This document shows positions 26,467-35,990 of a stretch of DNA of 64,000 nucleotides, piece after piece. The notes under the pieces were generated by a model that had not been told where the DNA came from, searched no databases, and worked only from the letters and a program-made list of their open reading frames with translations. The stretch lies in assembly GCA_012719855.1 (NCBI GenBank), contig JAAXZN010000055.1, positions 22,198 through 86,197 of the forward strand, written 5' to 3'. The position numbers were made by a program, and so were the translations under genes. Position 1 is the stretch's first letter; the number at the start of each line of letters is the position of its first letter. The DNA is from Serratia liquefaciens. Its GTDB lineage: Bacteria > Pseudomonadota > Gammaproteobacteria > Enterobacterales > Enterobacteriaceae.

Positions 26467-28323
26467 TTAATTCAGGCGGGCATTAATCGCCGCGGCGAAA
26501 TCACGGCACATCTTTTCATCGCCTTCGGCGTTATCAGCCAGCACGCGATCGCCATCCACCACGCGGATATGTGCCGCCAAATCGAAGTCTGCCGCCGGCT
26601 GTGGCCGGGCAACCGCAGCCGCTATGGTTTGCTGCGCAGCCTGCCAGGCCTGCGCCACGGTCTGGTTGCAGGCCTGCGCCAGATAGTCCGGGTTGAAACC
26701 TTCACCGGTCAAGCTGCGCAACGTGTCGTCGTGGCTGACACCGTTACCCGGCAGCCAGTAATGACGCGCCAGATCCGGACCAATTGCCGGGTTATCGGTA
26801 AGGTAACCGTCGCGCTGCAAGAAGAAGTGTCGCGTCTGCTCAACCGCCATCAGCGCCAGCAGATAACCCTGATACGAACAGGCCGATTCCAGCGACAGCA
26901 AATGCGGGATTGCCAGCGTCGGCCGCGGGCTGCCGCTGATGCCCAATATTTTTTGCTCAACTTCACGTGCCAGTGCGGTTATCGCTTCCGGGGTGCGCTG
27001 TTCGTCATCCCACTGATACAACGCCCACTCAAAGTAAGGCACCAGCAAAATATGACGTTCGTTGAACGCACGCATCGGCTGACGCGCAGCAAGGCTGGCC
27101 TCAATCAAGCTATCCGGCACCGGCTCGCCGGCCGCGTTTTTCGCATAGCGTTTCAACCAATCGGCGTCGTCCAGCAGGCTGTCACAGAACATCGACTGGG
27201 TTTCGGCGTAGGCCATGGAAGTCGGTGGGAATTCCTGCGAAAAACAGGGCGCATTCTGGCAAATATTGGCAAAGTGCGCGGCGTGACCGCCCTCGTGGAA
27301 CAAGGTATTTAAACCATGAGCCCCGCTGCCGACCTGATCCGGCTGCGCCAGGCTGGTAAAGTTAATGCGTGCCGGTAGCCATTTACCCTGCTGGATAAAC
27401 GGCGGTACTGGCCCATGCATAAACCCGTTTTCATACTTGCCCTCGCGCACCAGCAGATCAAGATCCATCTGCGCACCGCGAAACCCGATATGCAACCGTT
27501 TAAAGCTGTTGATCCAACGCTCCAGCGACTGTGCAAACGGGAAGTATGGATCCAGTTGGCGGGTCACATCACCGGCGCTGGCAAAACGCACGTTCCAGGG
27601 CTCCAGCGCCTGTTCGCCTTTCTCCGCCGCCAGTTGCTGCAGGCTGCGTGAATTGGCTTCGCGAGTTTGCTGCTCGAAGCGATCAAGGATGGCGAACAGC
27701 TGTTCCGGCGTCATACGCTCGGTTTTGTTCACCTTGTAGTCAAAATAGTTACGAAAACCCATCTGGCGAGCAAAACGGTTCCGCAGGCTAATCAGCTCCG
27801 GCAGGCCGTTATGCAACAGCCACTGCTCCAGTTCACGCAATGCGTTCTGCGAGCTGCGGCGATACTCTTCATTTTCATTGGTCGCCTGGTTGGTCAACAG
27901 CTCGCCGAGCGAGGCATTTACCCGCTGCCCGGCGGCATTCAGGTGGCTGACCGGGTTAGCCTTGCGGCGGGTATAAAGATCCGCCTCTGCGCTGATGATT
28001 TGATCCAACAGCGTTTGAGCTTCGGCATCTTCAATCGCGTTGCAATCAAAGAAGCGCAACCAACCGTTCAGCCCGTGCTGCAGCGCATCTCGCTGAGCAT
28101 CCTGCGGCAGGGCCTCCAGCCCGGCCAGCAATTGACGGATCTCCGCCAAGCGACGCGGCTCGGCAATAAAACGTTTATAGGCGCTTTCCGCCGCCGAGAA
28201 GCGGGCCGAAACGCCCTCACCGCCAATGCCCATATAGTTCTGCCAAAACAAATCTTCTTTGGTGCGGTGCACCTCAAGATAGTCCTGATTCAATTGATTG
28301 AAGTAATCGAGAGCCTGTTGCAT
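26467..28323 (-). CDS. M3-type zinc metallopeptidase
   Basis: A 618-residue cytosolic peptidase of the M3/oligoendopeptidase clan. The zinc motif HEGGHAAH starts near residue 343 (HExxH as HEGGH), with a downstream AETQSMF Glu as third ligand, and mostly helical flanks. It lacks a signal peptide, so it likely trims peptides in the cytosol. I start at the ATG at 28323 because AAAGG abuts the ATG two codons earlier, leaving no spacer for it. It follows ybiB on the same strand after a 49-base gap and may share its transcript. Confidence 0.9.
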   Translation of the reverse strand: MQQALDYFNQLNQDYLEVHRTKEDLFWQNYMGIGGEGVSARFSAAESAYKRFIAEPRRLAEIRQLLAGLEALPQDAQRDALQHGLNGWLRFFDCNAIEDAEAQTLLDQIISAEADLYTRRKANPVSHLNAAGQRVNASLGELLTNQATNENEEYRRSSQNALRELEQWLLHNGLPELISLRNRFARQMGFRNYFDYKVNKTERMTPEQLFAILDRFEQQTREANSRSLQQLAAEKGEQALEPWNVRFASAGDVTRQLDPYFPFAQSLERWINSFKRLHIGFRGAQMDLDLLVREGKYENGFMHGPVPPFIQQGKWLPARINFTSLAQPDQVGSGAHGLNTLFHEGGHAAHFANICQNAPCFSQEFPPTSMAYAETQSMFCDSLLDDADWLKRYAKNAAGEPVPDSLIEASLAARQPMRAFNERHILLVPYFEWALYQWDDEQRTPEAITALAREVEQKILGISGSPRPTLAIPHLLSLESACSYQGYLLALMAVEQTRHFFLQRDGYLTDNPAIGPDLARHYWLPGNGVSHDDTLRSLTGEGFNPDYLAQACNQTVAQAWQAAQQTIAAAVARPQPAADFDLAAHIRVVDGDRVLADNAEGDEKMCRDFAAAINARLN

Positions 28324-28372
28324 AACCATCCTTTCAGCCGATTAGCGAAATATTCCAGTATAGCCAAGGGTT

Positions 28373-29332
28373 TTACGCGCTGCGTAAACGTTCAAGTCCC
28401 TGTTCCAGGGTGTCGACTTCACCGGCTGCCAACAGGCAGCAGGCAATCTGACGTTGGATCGCCAGCGGGATTGCCACCTCTCCCGCCAGGCAACGCTCAG
28501 TCCAACGCGCGGTGGTTTCCGCATCCTTGGCCGCCGGCAGCTCCGGCGTGGGGTCCTGCTCCGGACGCTCCAGCAACACTTGCTGCTCGCCGTTAACGAT
28601 GTAATGGATCTGCGGGCAGCGCTGAGGATTGGCGTACGCCTCCCCTTCGGTGCCGTGCATCAGCAGGCCACGGGCGCCGATTTGGCGGAAGAAAGAAGCC
28701 ACCCGACCGACATACTCCGGATGCGACACGCTGGCGATGCGCAACACATCCTGTTCACCAAACGGCGTTGCCAGTTTGGCCAGCGTATGGGCGCTGTTAC
28801 GTACCCCCATGCGCCAGCGCAGGCCAAGTTGCAGATCCAGAGGGGCTGACAGCGCCGAGACCGGGATAAACACCGTTTCGCCGTTATCCAAACGCTGTTG
28901 AGCATGGGCAGCGTCTTGCGACCAGGGCAGGCCCAGCGCCTGAAAAGTTTCCGCGCTGGTGACCCGGGTACTGTCGTCCAGTACGCCGTGCACCACTACC
29001 GGCAACCCAACGCGCGTCAGCAACAACGCCAACAGCGGTGTCAGGTTCGCCTGCTTGCGTGCGCCGTTATAGCTTGGCAGCACCACCGGCATCGGTCGTC
29101 CCTGTGGCGCCTGCAAACGCATCACCTGTTGCTGCATCGCCTGATAAAAACCAAGCATTTCCTCTTCGGCTTCGCCTTTAATCCGCAGGGCGATCAGAAT
29201 ACCGCCCAACGCCAGCTCACCCACCTCACCGGCCAGCATCTTTTGATAGAGCTGGAAAGCGGTTTCCCGATCCAGATCGCGCGCATGATTTTTGCCACGG
29301 CCGATTTCTTTGATAATTTTGGTGTAATCCAT
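28373..29332 (-). CDS. ybiB: TrpD2-like nucleic-acid-binding protein
   Basis: A 319-residue protein of the glycosyltransferase family 3/anthranilate phosphoribosyltransferase fold. It starts MDYTKIIKEIGRGKNHARDL and has VVLPSYNGARKQANL in place of the usual PRPP loop, as in YbiB/TrpD2, which bind nucleic acid rather than make tryptophan. In E. coli ybiB follows dinG directly; here dinG is on the same strand but about 7 kb upstream, split off by a block of transporter genes. The SOS link through dinG co-transcription is therefore probably lost. Start at 29332 after AGGGGACAGCAGA. Confidence 0.9.
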   Translation of the reverse strand: MDYTKIIKEIGRGKNHARDLDRETAFQLYQKMLAGEVGELALGGILIALRIKGEAEEEMLGFYQAMQQQVMRLQAPQGRPMPVVLPSYNGARKQANLTPLLALLLTRVGLPVVVHGVLDDSTRVTSAETFQALGLPWSQDAAHAQQRLDNGETVFIPVSALSAPLDLQLGLRWRMGVRNSAHTLAKLATPFGEQDVLRIASVSHPEYVGRVASFFRQIGARGLLMHGTEGEAYANPQRCPQIHYIVNGEQQVLLERPEQDPTPELPAAKDAETTARWTERCLAGEVAIPLAIQRQIACCLLAAGEVDTLEQGLERLRSA

Positions 29333-29372
29333 CGTTCTGCTGTCCCCTGATCCAATCTGGGATCAGCATACC

Positions 29373-29504
29373 CTATCCGCGTCGACGCTCAACCTCATCC
29401 GCCAGTTGCTGCTGGCCCAAATCGCCGGCCCGCAGCCCGGCAATCACCCCATCAGCGTCTTCGGCCCTGCGGTTTGGCTCATTTTGCCTTTTCGAGTAGC
29501 TCAT
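29373..29504 (-). CDS. Possible 43-residue small protein upstream of ybiB
   Basis: A short reading frame on the minus strand starts MSYSKRQNEPNRRAED and ends ADEVERRRG, 40 bases before the ybiB ATG. It is highly charged, probably helical, and its codon use is similar to the neighbouring genes. The ribosome site is weak. It could be a small protein, a leader for ybiB, or the remnant of a gene disrupted when the downstream block was inserted. I do not recognise a family. Confidence 0.3.
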   Translation of the reverse strand: MSYSKRQNEPNRRAEDADGVIAGLRAGDLGQQQLADEVERRRG

Positions 29505-29528
29505 TACGCAATGAGGCTGGCTGATACA

Positions 29529-30959
29529 TCACCCTGGATGCCTGTCCAGTTTGCGCTGTTTTTGGATGATCCACCTCAGCAAGCCGAAGGCAACGGCCAT
29601 CGCCAGTAGGTTGTAAACCATCGCGCCGGCAAATGCCTGTCCGTAACGTTCTGCGCCAGCACCGCCCGCCAGCAGGGGGACAAAAAACGCGCCGCTGGCG
29701 GCAATCCCCAACGCCCCACCCACCTGCTGCACGGTAGAAATCACTCCGGCGGCCATGCCGGCCTGCTGTTCTTTCGCCAACCCGAGCACCAGATTAAGCA
29801 AAGGCGTCATGCTCAGCGCCTGGCCGAAGCCCAGGATCACCAACCCCGGCAGCAACCACAGCGGTTGCTGCAATGCCGCGCCCCACTGCACCTGCACCAC
29901 CAGCAGCGCCATTCCGGCGGCACAGACCGCGACGCCCAGCGCCAGCACGCCGTTCCCCCAGCGTTGCACCAGCCCCGGTGCCAGGAATGAGGCCAACATA
30001 AATGCCGCGCTGGCGGGGGCAAACAGGCTACCGGCCTGAAACGGCGTCAGGCCTATTCCCGCTTGCAGCAGCAGGGCAAAACACAGAAAGAATGAAGAAG
30101 CGGTCGAGTAAATCGCCAACACCACGGCCACCCCAGGGGCAAAACTGCCCTGCCGCAACAGCGCAGGATCCAGGACCGCATCCCCAGAACGCTGCGCCAG
30201 ACGCCGCTCCCAGCGAATAAAAGCCCACAGCATGCCAATTCCGCAAGCCAACGCCGGTAACACCCACCAGGGCCAGCCGCGCGACGGCCCTTCCAACAAG
30301 GGCACTAACAGCAACAGCAAACCGACCGCCGCCAACAGCAAGCCCATGCCGTCCAGCCGCTGTGCTTGTTCAAGACGTGACTCGGGGATGCGACGCGCCG
30401 CCAGCATCGCCAGCACGCCAACCGGCAGATTGATCAGAAAAATCATGCGCCAGCCGCTGCCGAAAATGTCGGCTTCAATAATAAAGCCGCCGAATATCTG
30501 GCCGAAAATCGCCGCCAGCCCCAGCGTCATTCCCAGCCAGGCAAAGGCTCGTCGCCGCTGATGTGGACTGTACAATACGCGCATCAACGCATATATCTGC
30601 GGAAACAGCAGTGCTGCCGCCGCGCCCTGAAAAAAACGCGCAACGATCAGCATGCTCAGTGACGTGGCCATCCCGCACAGCGCCGACGTAAGCGTAAACC
30701 CCAGCATGCCGAGGCTAAACATACGCTGTCGCCCGAAGCGATCGCCAAGACGTCCACCGGCAATCAACAACACGCCGAATGCCAACTCATATCCGGCAAT
30801 GATCAACCCCACGCCGGCAAAGTCGGCCGAGAACTGCTGCTGGATCACCGGCGCCGCGACGTTCACCACAAACAGGTCAAACACCGTCACAAAACCGCCT
30901 AACAGCAACACCGGCAACCCCACCAGACGACGATTACCTTGTGTTAATGACTGTTCCAT
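29529..30959 (-). CDS. MFS drug-type exporter, DHA2 (14-helix) family
   Basis: A 476-residue major facilitator protein. Motif A is seen as GGRLGDRFGRQRMF near residue 65 and the family motif C-like LGLAAIFGQIFGGFI near residue 150. The high hydrophobicity and length fit the 14-helix EmrB/QacA group. I start at the ATG at 30959 (GGAGGCAGG upstream) rather than the TTG four codons before. It is divergent from an XRE-family regulator, which probably represses it. Substrate unknown; drug or toxic metabolite export is usual. Confidence 0.88.
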   Translation of the reverse strand: MEQSLTQGNRRLVGLPVLLLGGFVTVFDLFVVNVAAPVIQQQFSADFAGVGLIIAGYELAFGVLLIAGGRLGDRFGRQRMFSLGMLGFTLTSALCGMATSLSMLIVARFFQGAAAALLFPQIYALMRVLYSPHQRRRAFAWLGMTLGLAAIFGQIFGGFIIEADIFGSGWRMIFLINLPVGVLAMLAARRIPESRLEQAQRLDGMGLLLAAVGLLLLLVPLLEGPSRGWPWWVLPALACGIGMLWAFIRWERRLAQRSGDAVLDPALLRQGSFAPGVAVVLAIYSTASSFFLCFALLLQAGIGLTPFQAGSLFAPASAAFMLASFLAPGLVQRWGNGVLALGVAVCAAGMALLVVQVQWGAALQQPLWLLPGLVILGFGQALSMTPLLNLVLGLAKEQQAGMAAGVISTVQQVGGALGIAASGAFFVPLLAGGAGAERYGQAFAGAMVYNLLAMAVAFGLLRWIIQKQRKLDRHPG

Positions 30960-31059
30960 ACCTGCCTCCAAAGATTGCGATGGCGGCAGTATGGAACATG
31001 TCTTAAACTGTTACTATATAGCCAGTTATACTATTACTAACAGCAACAGGACAACCGCT

Positions 31060-31896
31060 ATGCCGCCGCGTACCCTCAACCGAACTCGTCAGGATCTGGC
31101 GGACTTTCTGCGTCAAAAACGCGAGAAACTGTCACCGCAGGCCGTCGGCCTGCCGAGCGGCACGCGACGTCGCACGCCGGGGCTGAGACGCGAAGAAGTC
31201 GCCGCGTTGGCAGGCGTAGGATTGACCTGGTACACCTGGCTGGAACAGGGGCGGGAAATCAACGTTTCGGTCGATTTTCTTGAAAATCTGGCGCGGGTAT
31301 TAAAGCTGGATGCCACCGGGCGCTACCATCTGTTTTTGCTGGCGCATCAGCGCCCGCCGGTGCCGGTCGGTCATCAGTGGTGTCAGGTTTCGCCGCTGGT
31401 GCGCCGCTTGCTGGACGATCTGCAGCTGCGCCCGGCTTACGTGATGAACCTGAGCTGGGACATCATCGCCTGGAACCCGGCGGCGGAACGGCTATTCGCG
31501 ATTGGCGATCGCCCGGCGGATCAGCGCAATATGCTTTGGATGCTGTTTGCCGATCCCCAACTCAATCAACGGCTGGTGGAGTGGCAAGCGCAGGCACCGC
31601 AGATCCTCGCCAGCTTCCGCCGCGACTATGCGCGTGCGCCACAAGACGCCACCATGCAGCAGCGGGTGCAGGCGCTGGAGCAGGTTTCGCCTCAATTCCG
31701 TCAGCTGTGGCAGCAGCACGACATTCACGGCCGCTGCCAGGGAGAACGGACGTTCATTGTACCGGGAGCCGGTCAGGTGACCTTCGAACATGCGTCGTTT
31801 ATTGTCGATGAAGAAAATCATTTGCGGCTGGTGATGTATAGCGCGCTGCCGCAATGCCCGGCCAGCGCGGCTTTTGAGGCCGCCTTGCAGGCGTAA
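31060..31896 (+). CDS. XRE-family regulator with MmyB-like ligand-binding domain
   Basis: A 278-residue regulator. The N-terminal helix-turn-helix contains RRTPGLRREEVAALAGVGLTWYTWLEQGR, the hallmark of the MmyB-like group, and the C-terminal half is a PAS-like MmyB ligand domain (NLSWDIIAWNPAAERLF). The frame is open far upstream but the ATG at 31060 is the first with a ribosome site (AGGACAACC). It is divergent from the MFS exporter and probably senses its substrate. Such pairs are common efflux switches. Confidence 0.9.
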   Translation: MPPRTLNRTRQDLADFLRQKREKLSPQAVGLPSGTRRRTPGLRREEVAALAGVGLTWYTWLEQGREINVSVDFLENLARVLKLDATGRYHLFLLAHQRPPVPVGHQWCQVSPLVRRLLDDLQLRPAYVMNLSWDIIAWNPAAERLFAIGDRPADQRNMLWMLFADPQLNQRLVEWQAQAPQILASFRRDYARAPQDATMQQRVQALEQVSPQFRQLWQQHDIHGRCQGERTFIVPGAGQVTFEHASFIVDEENHLRLVMYSALPQCPASAAFEAALQA

Positions 31897-31898
31897 GG

Positions 31899-32528
31899 CT
31901 ATTTGCGGCTGTCAAAAATCAGCTTGCAAGCCAGCCCGGCGAACACCCCACTCAGCAGGTAATTCGGCCAGCGCGCACTGAAGCGGCGGCCGACAAAACG
32001 GTTTTTCATGCTGCTGACCGCCAGGATCAACCCGCCGTTAATCACCAACCCCACCAGATTCAGTACCGTCGCCAACAGCAGCATTTGTACCACCAGCGAA
32101 CCGGCATGCGGATCGATAAACTGCGGGAACAGCGCCAAAACAAACAGCGCCATTTTGGGATTAAGAATATTGGTGAGCAGCCCCTGTCGGAAAATGCGCG
32201 TGGCCGGTACCGCCGCCAAACCCGAAGAAGCCTGCAAACTGCTGCCGGAACGCAGCGTTTTCCACGCCAAATACAGTAAGTAAGCCGCACCTAACATGCG
32301 CACCGCATCATAGGCCAACGGAACGGCAACAAACAGTTGCGACAGACCCAATGCCGCCGCCAGCGCGTGGCAATAGGTACCGAGCTGGATCCCCGCCAGT
32401 GACGCAAAACCGGCACGGCGCCCCTGGCTAACGCTGCGTGAAGCACTCAGCAACATATCCGGCCCTGGGGTGACCGCCAGCGCCAGACAGGCACCGGAAA
32501 ACAGCAAAATGGTAGAAACATCAATCAT
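31899..32528 (-). CDS. LysE/RhtB-family amino-acid exporter
   Basis: A 209-residue protein with six predicted helices. The conserved LAVTPGPDMLLSASRSVSQGRRAGFASLAGIQLG near the N-terminus defines the RhtB/LysE family, as does LLTNILNPKMALFVLALFPQF near residue 118. It exports an amino acid or derivative; which one is not evident. Its end is two bases from the convergent XRE gene, and it is preceded by a LysR gene on the same strand (73 bases), which may control it. Confidence 0.9.
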   Translation of the reverse strand: MIDVSTILLFSGACLALAVTPGPDMLLSASRSVSQGRRAGFASLAGIQLGTYCHALAAALGLSQLFVAVPLAYDAVRMLGAAYLLYLAWKTLRSGSSLQASSGLAAVPATRIFRQGLLTNILNPKMALFVLALFPQFIDPHAGSLVVQMLLLATVLNLVGLVINGGLILAVSSMKNRFVGRRFSARWPNYLLSGVFAGLACKLIFDSRK

Positions 32529-32601
32529 AAGTCACTCGTACGCAGCATGGTGGGAAGCAGGCTTTATCATAGCCACGCCGCCGCCGTTTGCCAGCATCAA
32601 A

Positions 32602-33516
32602 TCACTGCCATGGCGCTTTGGGAGTGAAGGCCGCCAGCAGGGCATCAATGGCGACCCTCACCCGTAACGGCACGCCGGTCCCTTTTAGCCAGACCACGTT
32701 AATCGCCAGCCCCGCACCGCAGCTGCCGGGTAAAATCTCACGCAATGTCCCGGCCGTCAGCGCATCATGCACCAGCCAACGCGGCAGCATGGCAATCCCC
32801 TGACCGGCGCAGGCAGCCCCCAGCACCGCCTCCATATTGCCCAATCTCAAACGGGCCGGTGGCGACAGCCGCTGAGCCTTGCCCTGCTCGTCCAGCAAAT
32901 GCCACGGCTGGCTACGCCCATCACGCAGTAAGCCAATCGCCTGATGCTGCAACAGCGCAGCTACCGCAGCCGGTTCACCTTGTCGCGTAAGATAACCCGG
33001 AGCAGCACAGAGTATTTGCCGCTGCTCCCCCAGTTGACGTGCGGTGATGGCCGCAGCATCACCGGGCGAACCGATACGTACTGCCAAATCGATCCCCTCT
33101 TCCGCCAGATCTGCCGCACGGTTGGAAAACAGCGCTTCGATGTGCAACTTCGGGTAACGGTCCGCCAACGCCAGCAGCGGTGGCATCACCCACTTTTGGC
33201 CGAACAGCACTGGCAGCGATACCCGCAGTCGTCCCTCCGGCGTTCGGGCCCGGACCGCCAGCTGGTTTTCCGCCGCTTCCAGCGCCGCCAGCGCCTTCAG
33301 GCAATCGTCGTAGAACAACTGCCCTTCATCAGTCAGCGACAGGCTACGCGTGGTACGTTGGAACAACCGCACCTGCAGCCGCTGTTCCAGCCGAGCCACC
33401 GCTTTACCCACCGTTGAACGGGAAAGGCCCAGTTGCTCGGCGGCCCGGCTAAAACCACCGGCCTGTACCGCCTGCACAAAAGCGCGGATTGCATGTAATC
33501 GTTCGCTGGAGATCAT
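32602..33516 (-). CDS. LysR-family transcriptional regulator
   Basis: A 304-residue LysR protein. The helix-turn-helix is RAFVQAVQAGGFSRAAEQLGLSRSTVGKAVARLE, and SLSLTDEGQLFYDDCLKAL follows, typical of the CrgA-like LysR branch. It lies divergently from an MFS gene (33629) and upstream of a RhtB exporter on its own strand, so either could be its target. The intergenic 112 bases are AT-rich and contain ATTAAT-like elements but no clear palindrome. Confidence 0.9.
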   Translation of the reverse strand: MISSERLHAIRAFVQAVQAGGFSRAAEQLGLSRSTVGKAVARLEQRLQVRLFQRTTRSLSLTDEGQLFYDDCLKALAALEAAENQLAVRARTPEGRLRVSLPVLFGQKWVMPPLLALADRYPKLHIEALFSNRAADLAEEGIDLAVRIGSPGDAAAITARQLGEQRQILCAAPGYLTRQGEPAAVAALLQHQAIGLLRDGRSQPWHLLDEQGKAQRLSPPARLRLGNMEAVLGAACAGQGIAMLPRWLVHDALTAGTLREILPGSCGAGLAINVVWLKGTGVPLRVRVAIDALLAAFTPKAPWQ

Positions 33517-33628
33517 CAGGCCTGCCCTATTGACGATATTAATTCGCCTATTAAACGATGAAATAACGCCACTGGCTACAGCCTACGCTGAGTAAACTGG
33601 ACGCACTCTTTCTCGCCAGGAAAACCCG

Positions 33629-34981
33629 ATGAGCGAACGCAGTGAAATTCTTAACGATACCGGCACCCCCCAACCATGGCGTCTGCTGATTGGCATCAGT
33701 ATCGCCAGCTTTTTGGGCTGTATCGATTTCACCATCGTCAATACCGCCATCCCCGCGATCCAGCGCGAGCTGGCAATAAGCTTGAGCCGCGTACAGTGGG
33801 TGATGACGTTGTTCGTGATGGCACTGTGCGCCTTTATGGTCAGCGCCGGGCGGCTGGCGGATCTGTATGGCCGTCGTCGGGTGTTGTACTGCGCAATGCT
33901 GACATTCGCCGCCGCGTCGTTGGGCGCCGGGCTCTCAGGCAGTATTGAGCTGCTCAACGTATGGCGCTTTGTGCAGGGTGCCGCCTGTGCGGTGCTGTAC
34001 ACCGCCACCACGGCCATTGTCGCCGATGCCTGGCCGCCGCAGCAGCGCGGTCGTGCAATCGGTATTTTACTGGCGGTCAACGGCCTGGGTCTGGCGATCG
34101 GCCCGGTGGCCGGCGGCCTGCTGGTCGGTTCTCTGGGCTGGCGCTGGGTATTTTTGTTGAACGTGCCGCTGATTGCGCTGAGCTTCGCCTTTTGTCTGGG
34201 AACCGTTCGAGAGTCTCGCGCCCAACAAGGCACCAAACTGGATATCCCCGGTTTGGTGCTGTTGGTGATCGGCATTGCCGGGCTGCTACTGGCCATCAGT
34301 CAGAGCAGCCAATGGGGATGGTTTAGCGTGAAAACCGGGTTAACGGCTGCACTGGCGCTCGCCGCGCTCGGCCTGCTGCTACCGGTTGAACGACGGGCAC
34401 ACTCGCCGCTGGTACCGCTGGCGTTGCTGCTGCGTCCCGCCTTTTTACGCGTTTGTCTGATGAGCGCGCTATTGGCCTTTTTCTACTGTGCCGCTTTCTT
34501 TCTCATGCCGATTTACCTGGAAAATATCCGCCACTACCAGGGAACGATGCTGGGGCTATTGTTGTTGCCGACCACCGCGGTCATGGCAGCCCTCTCGCCC
34601 TGGGTCGGCAGATGGGTGGATAAATCCGGCCCGCGCGCGGCGCTGCTCCTGGGTTTTATCGCCCTTGCCGGCTCCGCGGCCCTGCAAAGCCGGTTTAGCG
34701 TCGACAGCCCGCTGCCGCTGCTGCTCGGGGCCTTCGCCCTGATGGGACTGGGCTGGGGCTGCATTCTCGGCCCGCTGGTGTTGGCGACGCTCAACAGCGT
34801 CAGCGAGTCGCAAAGCGGCGGCGCGTTAGGCATTACCTGGACACTGCACAATCTCGGCGGTGCCGTTGGCCTGGCGGTGGCGACCCTGATTTACCCGAGC
34901 TATGGCTACACGCCGGTGATGCTGCTGCTGTTGGCGCTGTCACTGTTCGGGTGCCTGCTTGCCGCCTGGCGCAGCCACTAG
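33629..34981 (+). CDS. MFS exporter, DHA2-like
   Basis: A 450-residue major facilitator. Signature stretches are FLGCIDFTIVNTAIPAIQREL in helix 1 and SAGRLADLYGRRRVLY (motif A). Helix 5 region carries LAVNGLGLAIGPVAGGLLVG, the antiporter motif C. ATG follows CCAGGAAAA. It is divergent from the LysR gene and overlaps the 3' end of the convergent DMT gene by 42 bases. Substrate unknown. Confidence 0.88.
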   Translation: MSERSEILNDTGTPQPWRLLIGISIASFLGCIDFTIVNTAIPAIQRELAISLSRVQWVMTLFVMALCAFMVSAGRLADLYGRRRVLYCAMLTFAAASLGAGLSGSIELLNVWRFVQGAACAVLYTATTAIVADAWPPQQRGRAIGILLAVNGLGLAIGPVAGGLLVGSLGWRWVFLLNVPLIALSFAFCLGTVRESRAQQGTKLDIPGLVLLVIGIAGLLLAISQSSQWGWFSVKTGLTAALALAALGLLLPVERRAHSPLVPLALLLRPAFLRVCLMSALLAFFYCAAFFLMPIYLENIRHYQGTMLGLLLLPTTAVMAALSPWVGRWVDKSGPRAALLLGFIALAGSAALQSRFSVDSPLPLLLGAFALMGLGWGCILGPLVLATLNSVSESQSGGALGITWTLHNLGGAVGLAVATLIYPSYGYTPVMLLLLALSLFGCLLAAWRSH

Positions 34982-35854
34982 CCTAACGCGGCGCTCCCCC
35001 AGCAGGTTCATGCCCGCCGCCGCCAGCAGAATGAGGGCAGCGCCGGCAAACTGCAGCGCCACCAGCCGGTGACCGAACGCCAGGCGATCCACCAGCATGG
35101 CGGCGATCGGATAAATAAACGACAGCGAGCCGATCAGGTTGGTCGGCAACTTTTGGATCGCGCCATACAGCAACACATACATGATCCCGGTGTGCAATAC
35201 GCCCACCGTCACCAGCATGCCCCACTGTCCGGCATTGGCACGCGCGTGGAAATCTACCATCGGCAGCAGCATCACCGCGCCGACCGTTACCTGGATCAAG
35301 GCGATCAGGTGCGGTGGCGTCCCTTTCAGCCGTTTGGCGGCCAGCGCCATCAGCGCGTAAAAAAATGCCGCGCCCAACGACAACAAAATGCCCATCAGGT
35401 AGTTGTTCTGTCCACCGGCCTGCTTGGGCTGCGCCAACACCACCAGCGTCATGCCGATAAACGCCAATGCCAACCAAAACAGCTTACGCAGGGTCAACTT
35501 CTCGCCGAGAAACAGCGCCCCCAGCGCCACCAGCATGAACGGCTGCGTGTTATACACCGCCGTAGCGATGGAGATCGACGCATAGGAATAGGCAGCAAAC
35601 AACAACAGCCAATTGATCACCAGCGCTACGCCGCCGGCGATTGCCACCAGCAACGTAGTACGCGTCAGGCTTTCACGCCGTAACTGACCCAGCGCAGCAC
35701 AGATGGCCAGCAACACCAGCGCCCCCACCGCACAGCGCCAGAACACCACGTTGATCACCGGCTGGCCGGACATCAGCACAAACCAGCCGATGGTACCGGA
35801 AATCAGCATCGCGGCGATCATCTCCAGCGAGCCGCGTTTTATCTCTGCATTCAT
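34940..35854 (-). CDS. EamA-domain DMT transporter
   Basis: A 304-residue ten-helix protein with two EamA repeats. It starts MNAEIKRGSLEMIAAMLISGTIGWFV and carries ISIATAVYNTQPFMLVALGALFLGEKL in the first repeat. DMT exporters of this kind move amino acids or metabolites. GAGGAAACC is a good ribosome site. It is divergent from an Lrp-family gene, which suggests amino-acid-responsive control. The last 14 codons overlap the convergent MFS gene, a rather large tail-to-tail overlap. Confidence 0.88.
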   Translation of the reverse strand: MNAEIKRGSLEMIAAMLISGTIGWFVLMSGQPVINVVFWRCAVGALVLLAICAALGQLRRESLTRTTLLVAIAGGVALVINWLLLFAAYSYASISIATAVYNTQPFMLVALGALFLGEKLTLRKLFWLALAFIGMTLVVLAQPKQAGGQNNYLMGILLSLGAAFFYALMALAAKRLKGTPPHLIALIQVTVGAVMLLPMVDFHARANAGQWGMLVTVGVLHTGIMYVLLYGAIQKLPTNLIGSLSFIYPIAAMLVDRLAFGHRLVALQFAGAALILLAAAGMNLLGERRVRLVAAPGGKQAPEQ

Positions 35855-35990
35855 CTTGGTTTCCTCACAGTAAGCCTATGCACTTAGCTTGCGGCTTTCC
35901 TTTGCCGGTTTCCATGGCATAAAAAAGGCAATAGTGCTTAACTTCCTTTTTAATTAAGGCATAAATTATAAAAAACCTAATGGAGAGACT

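Noticed and set aside
27667..28596. Plus-strand frame opposite the peptidase and ybiB
   Set aside because: Antisense to two well-supported genes; no domain features.
35069..35683. Plus-strand frame opposite the DMT transporter
   Set aside because: Gln/Arg/His-rich shadow, typical of antisense to hydrophobic genes.
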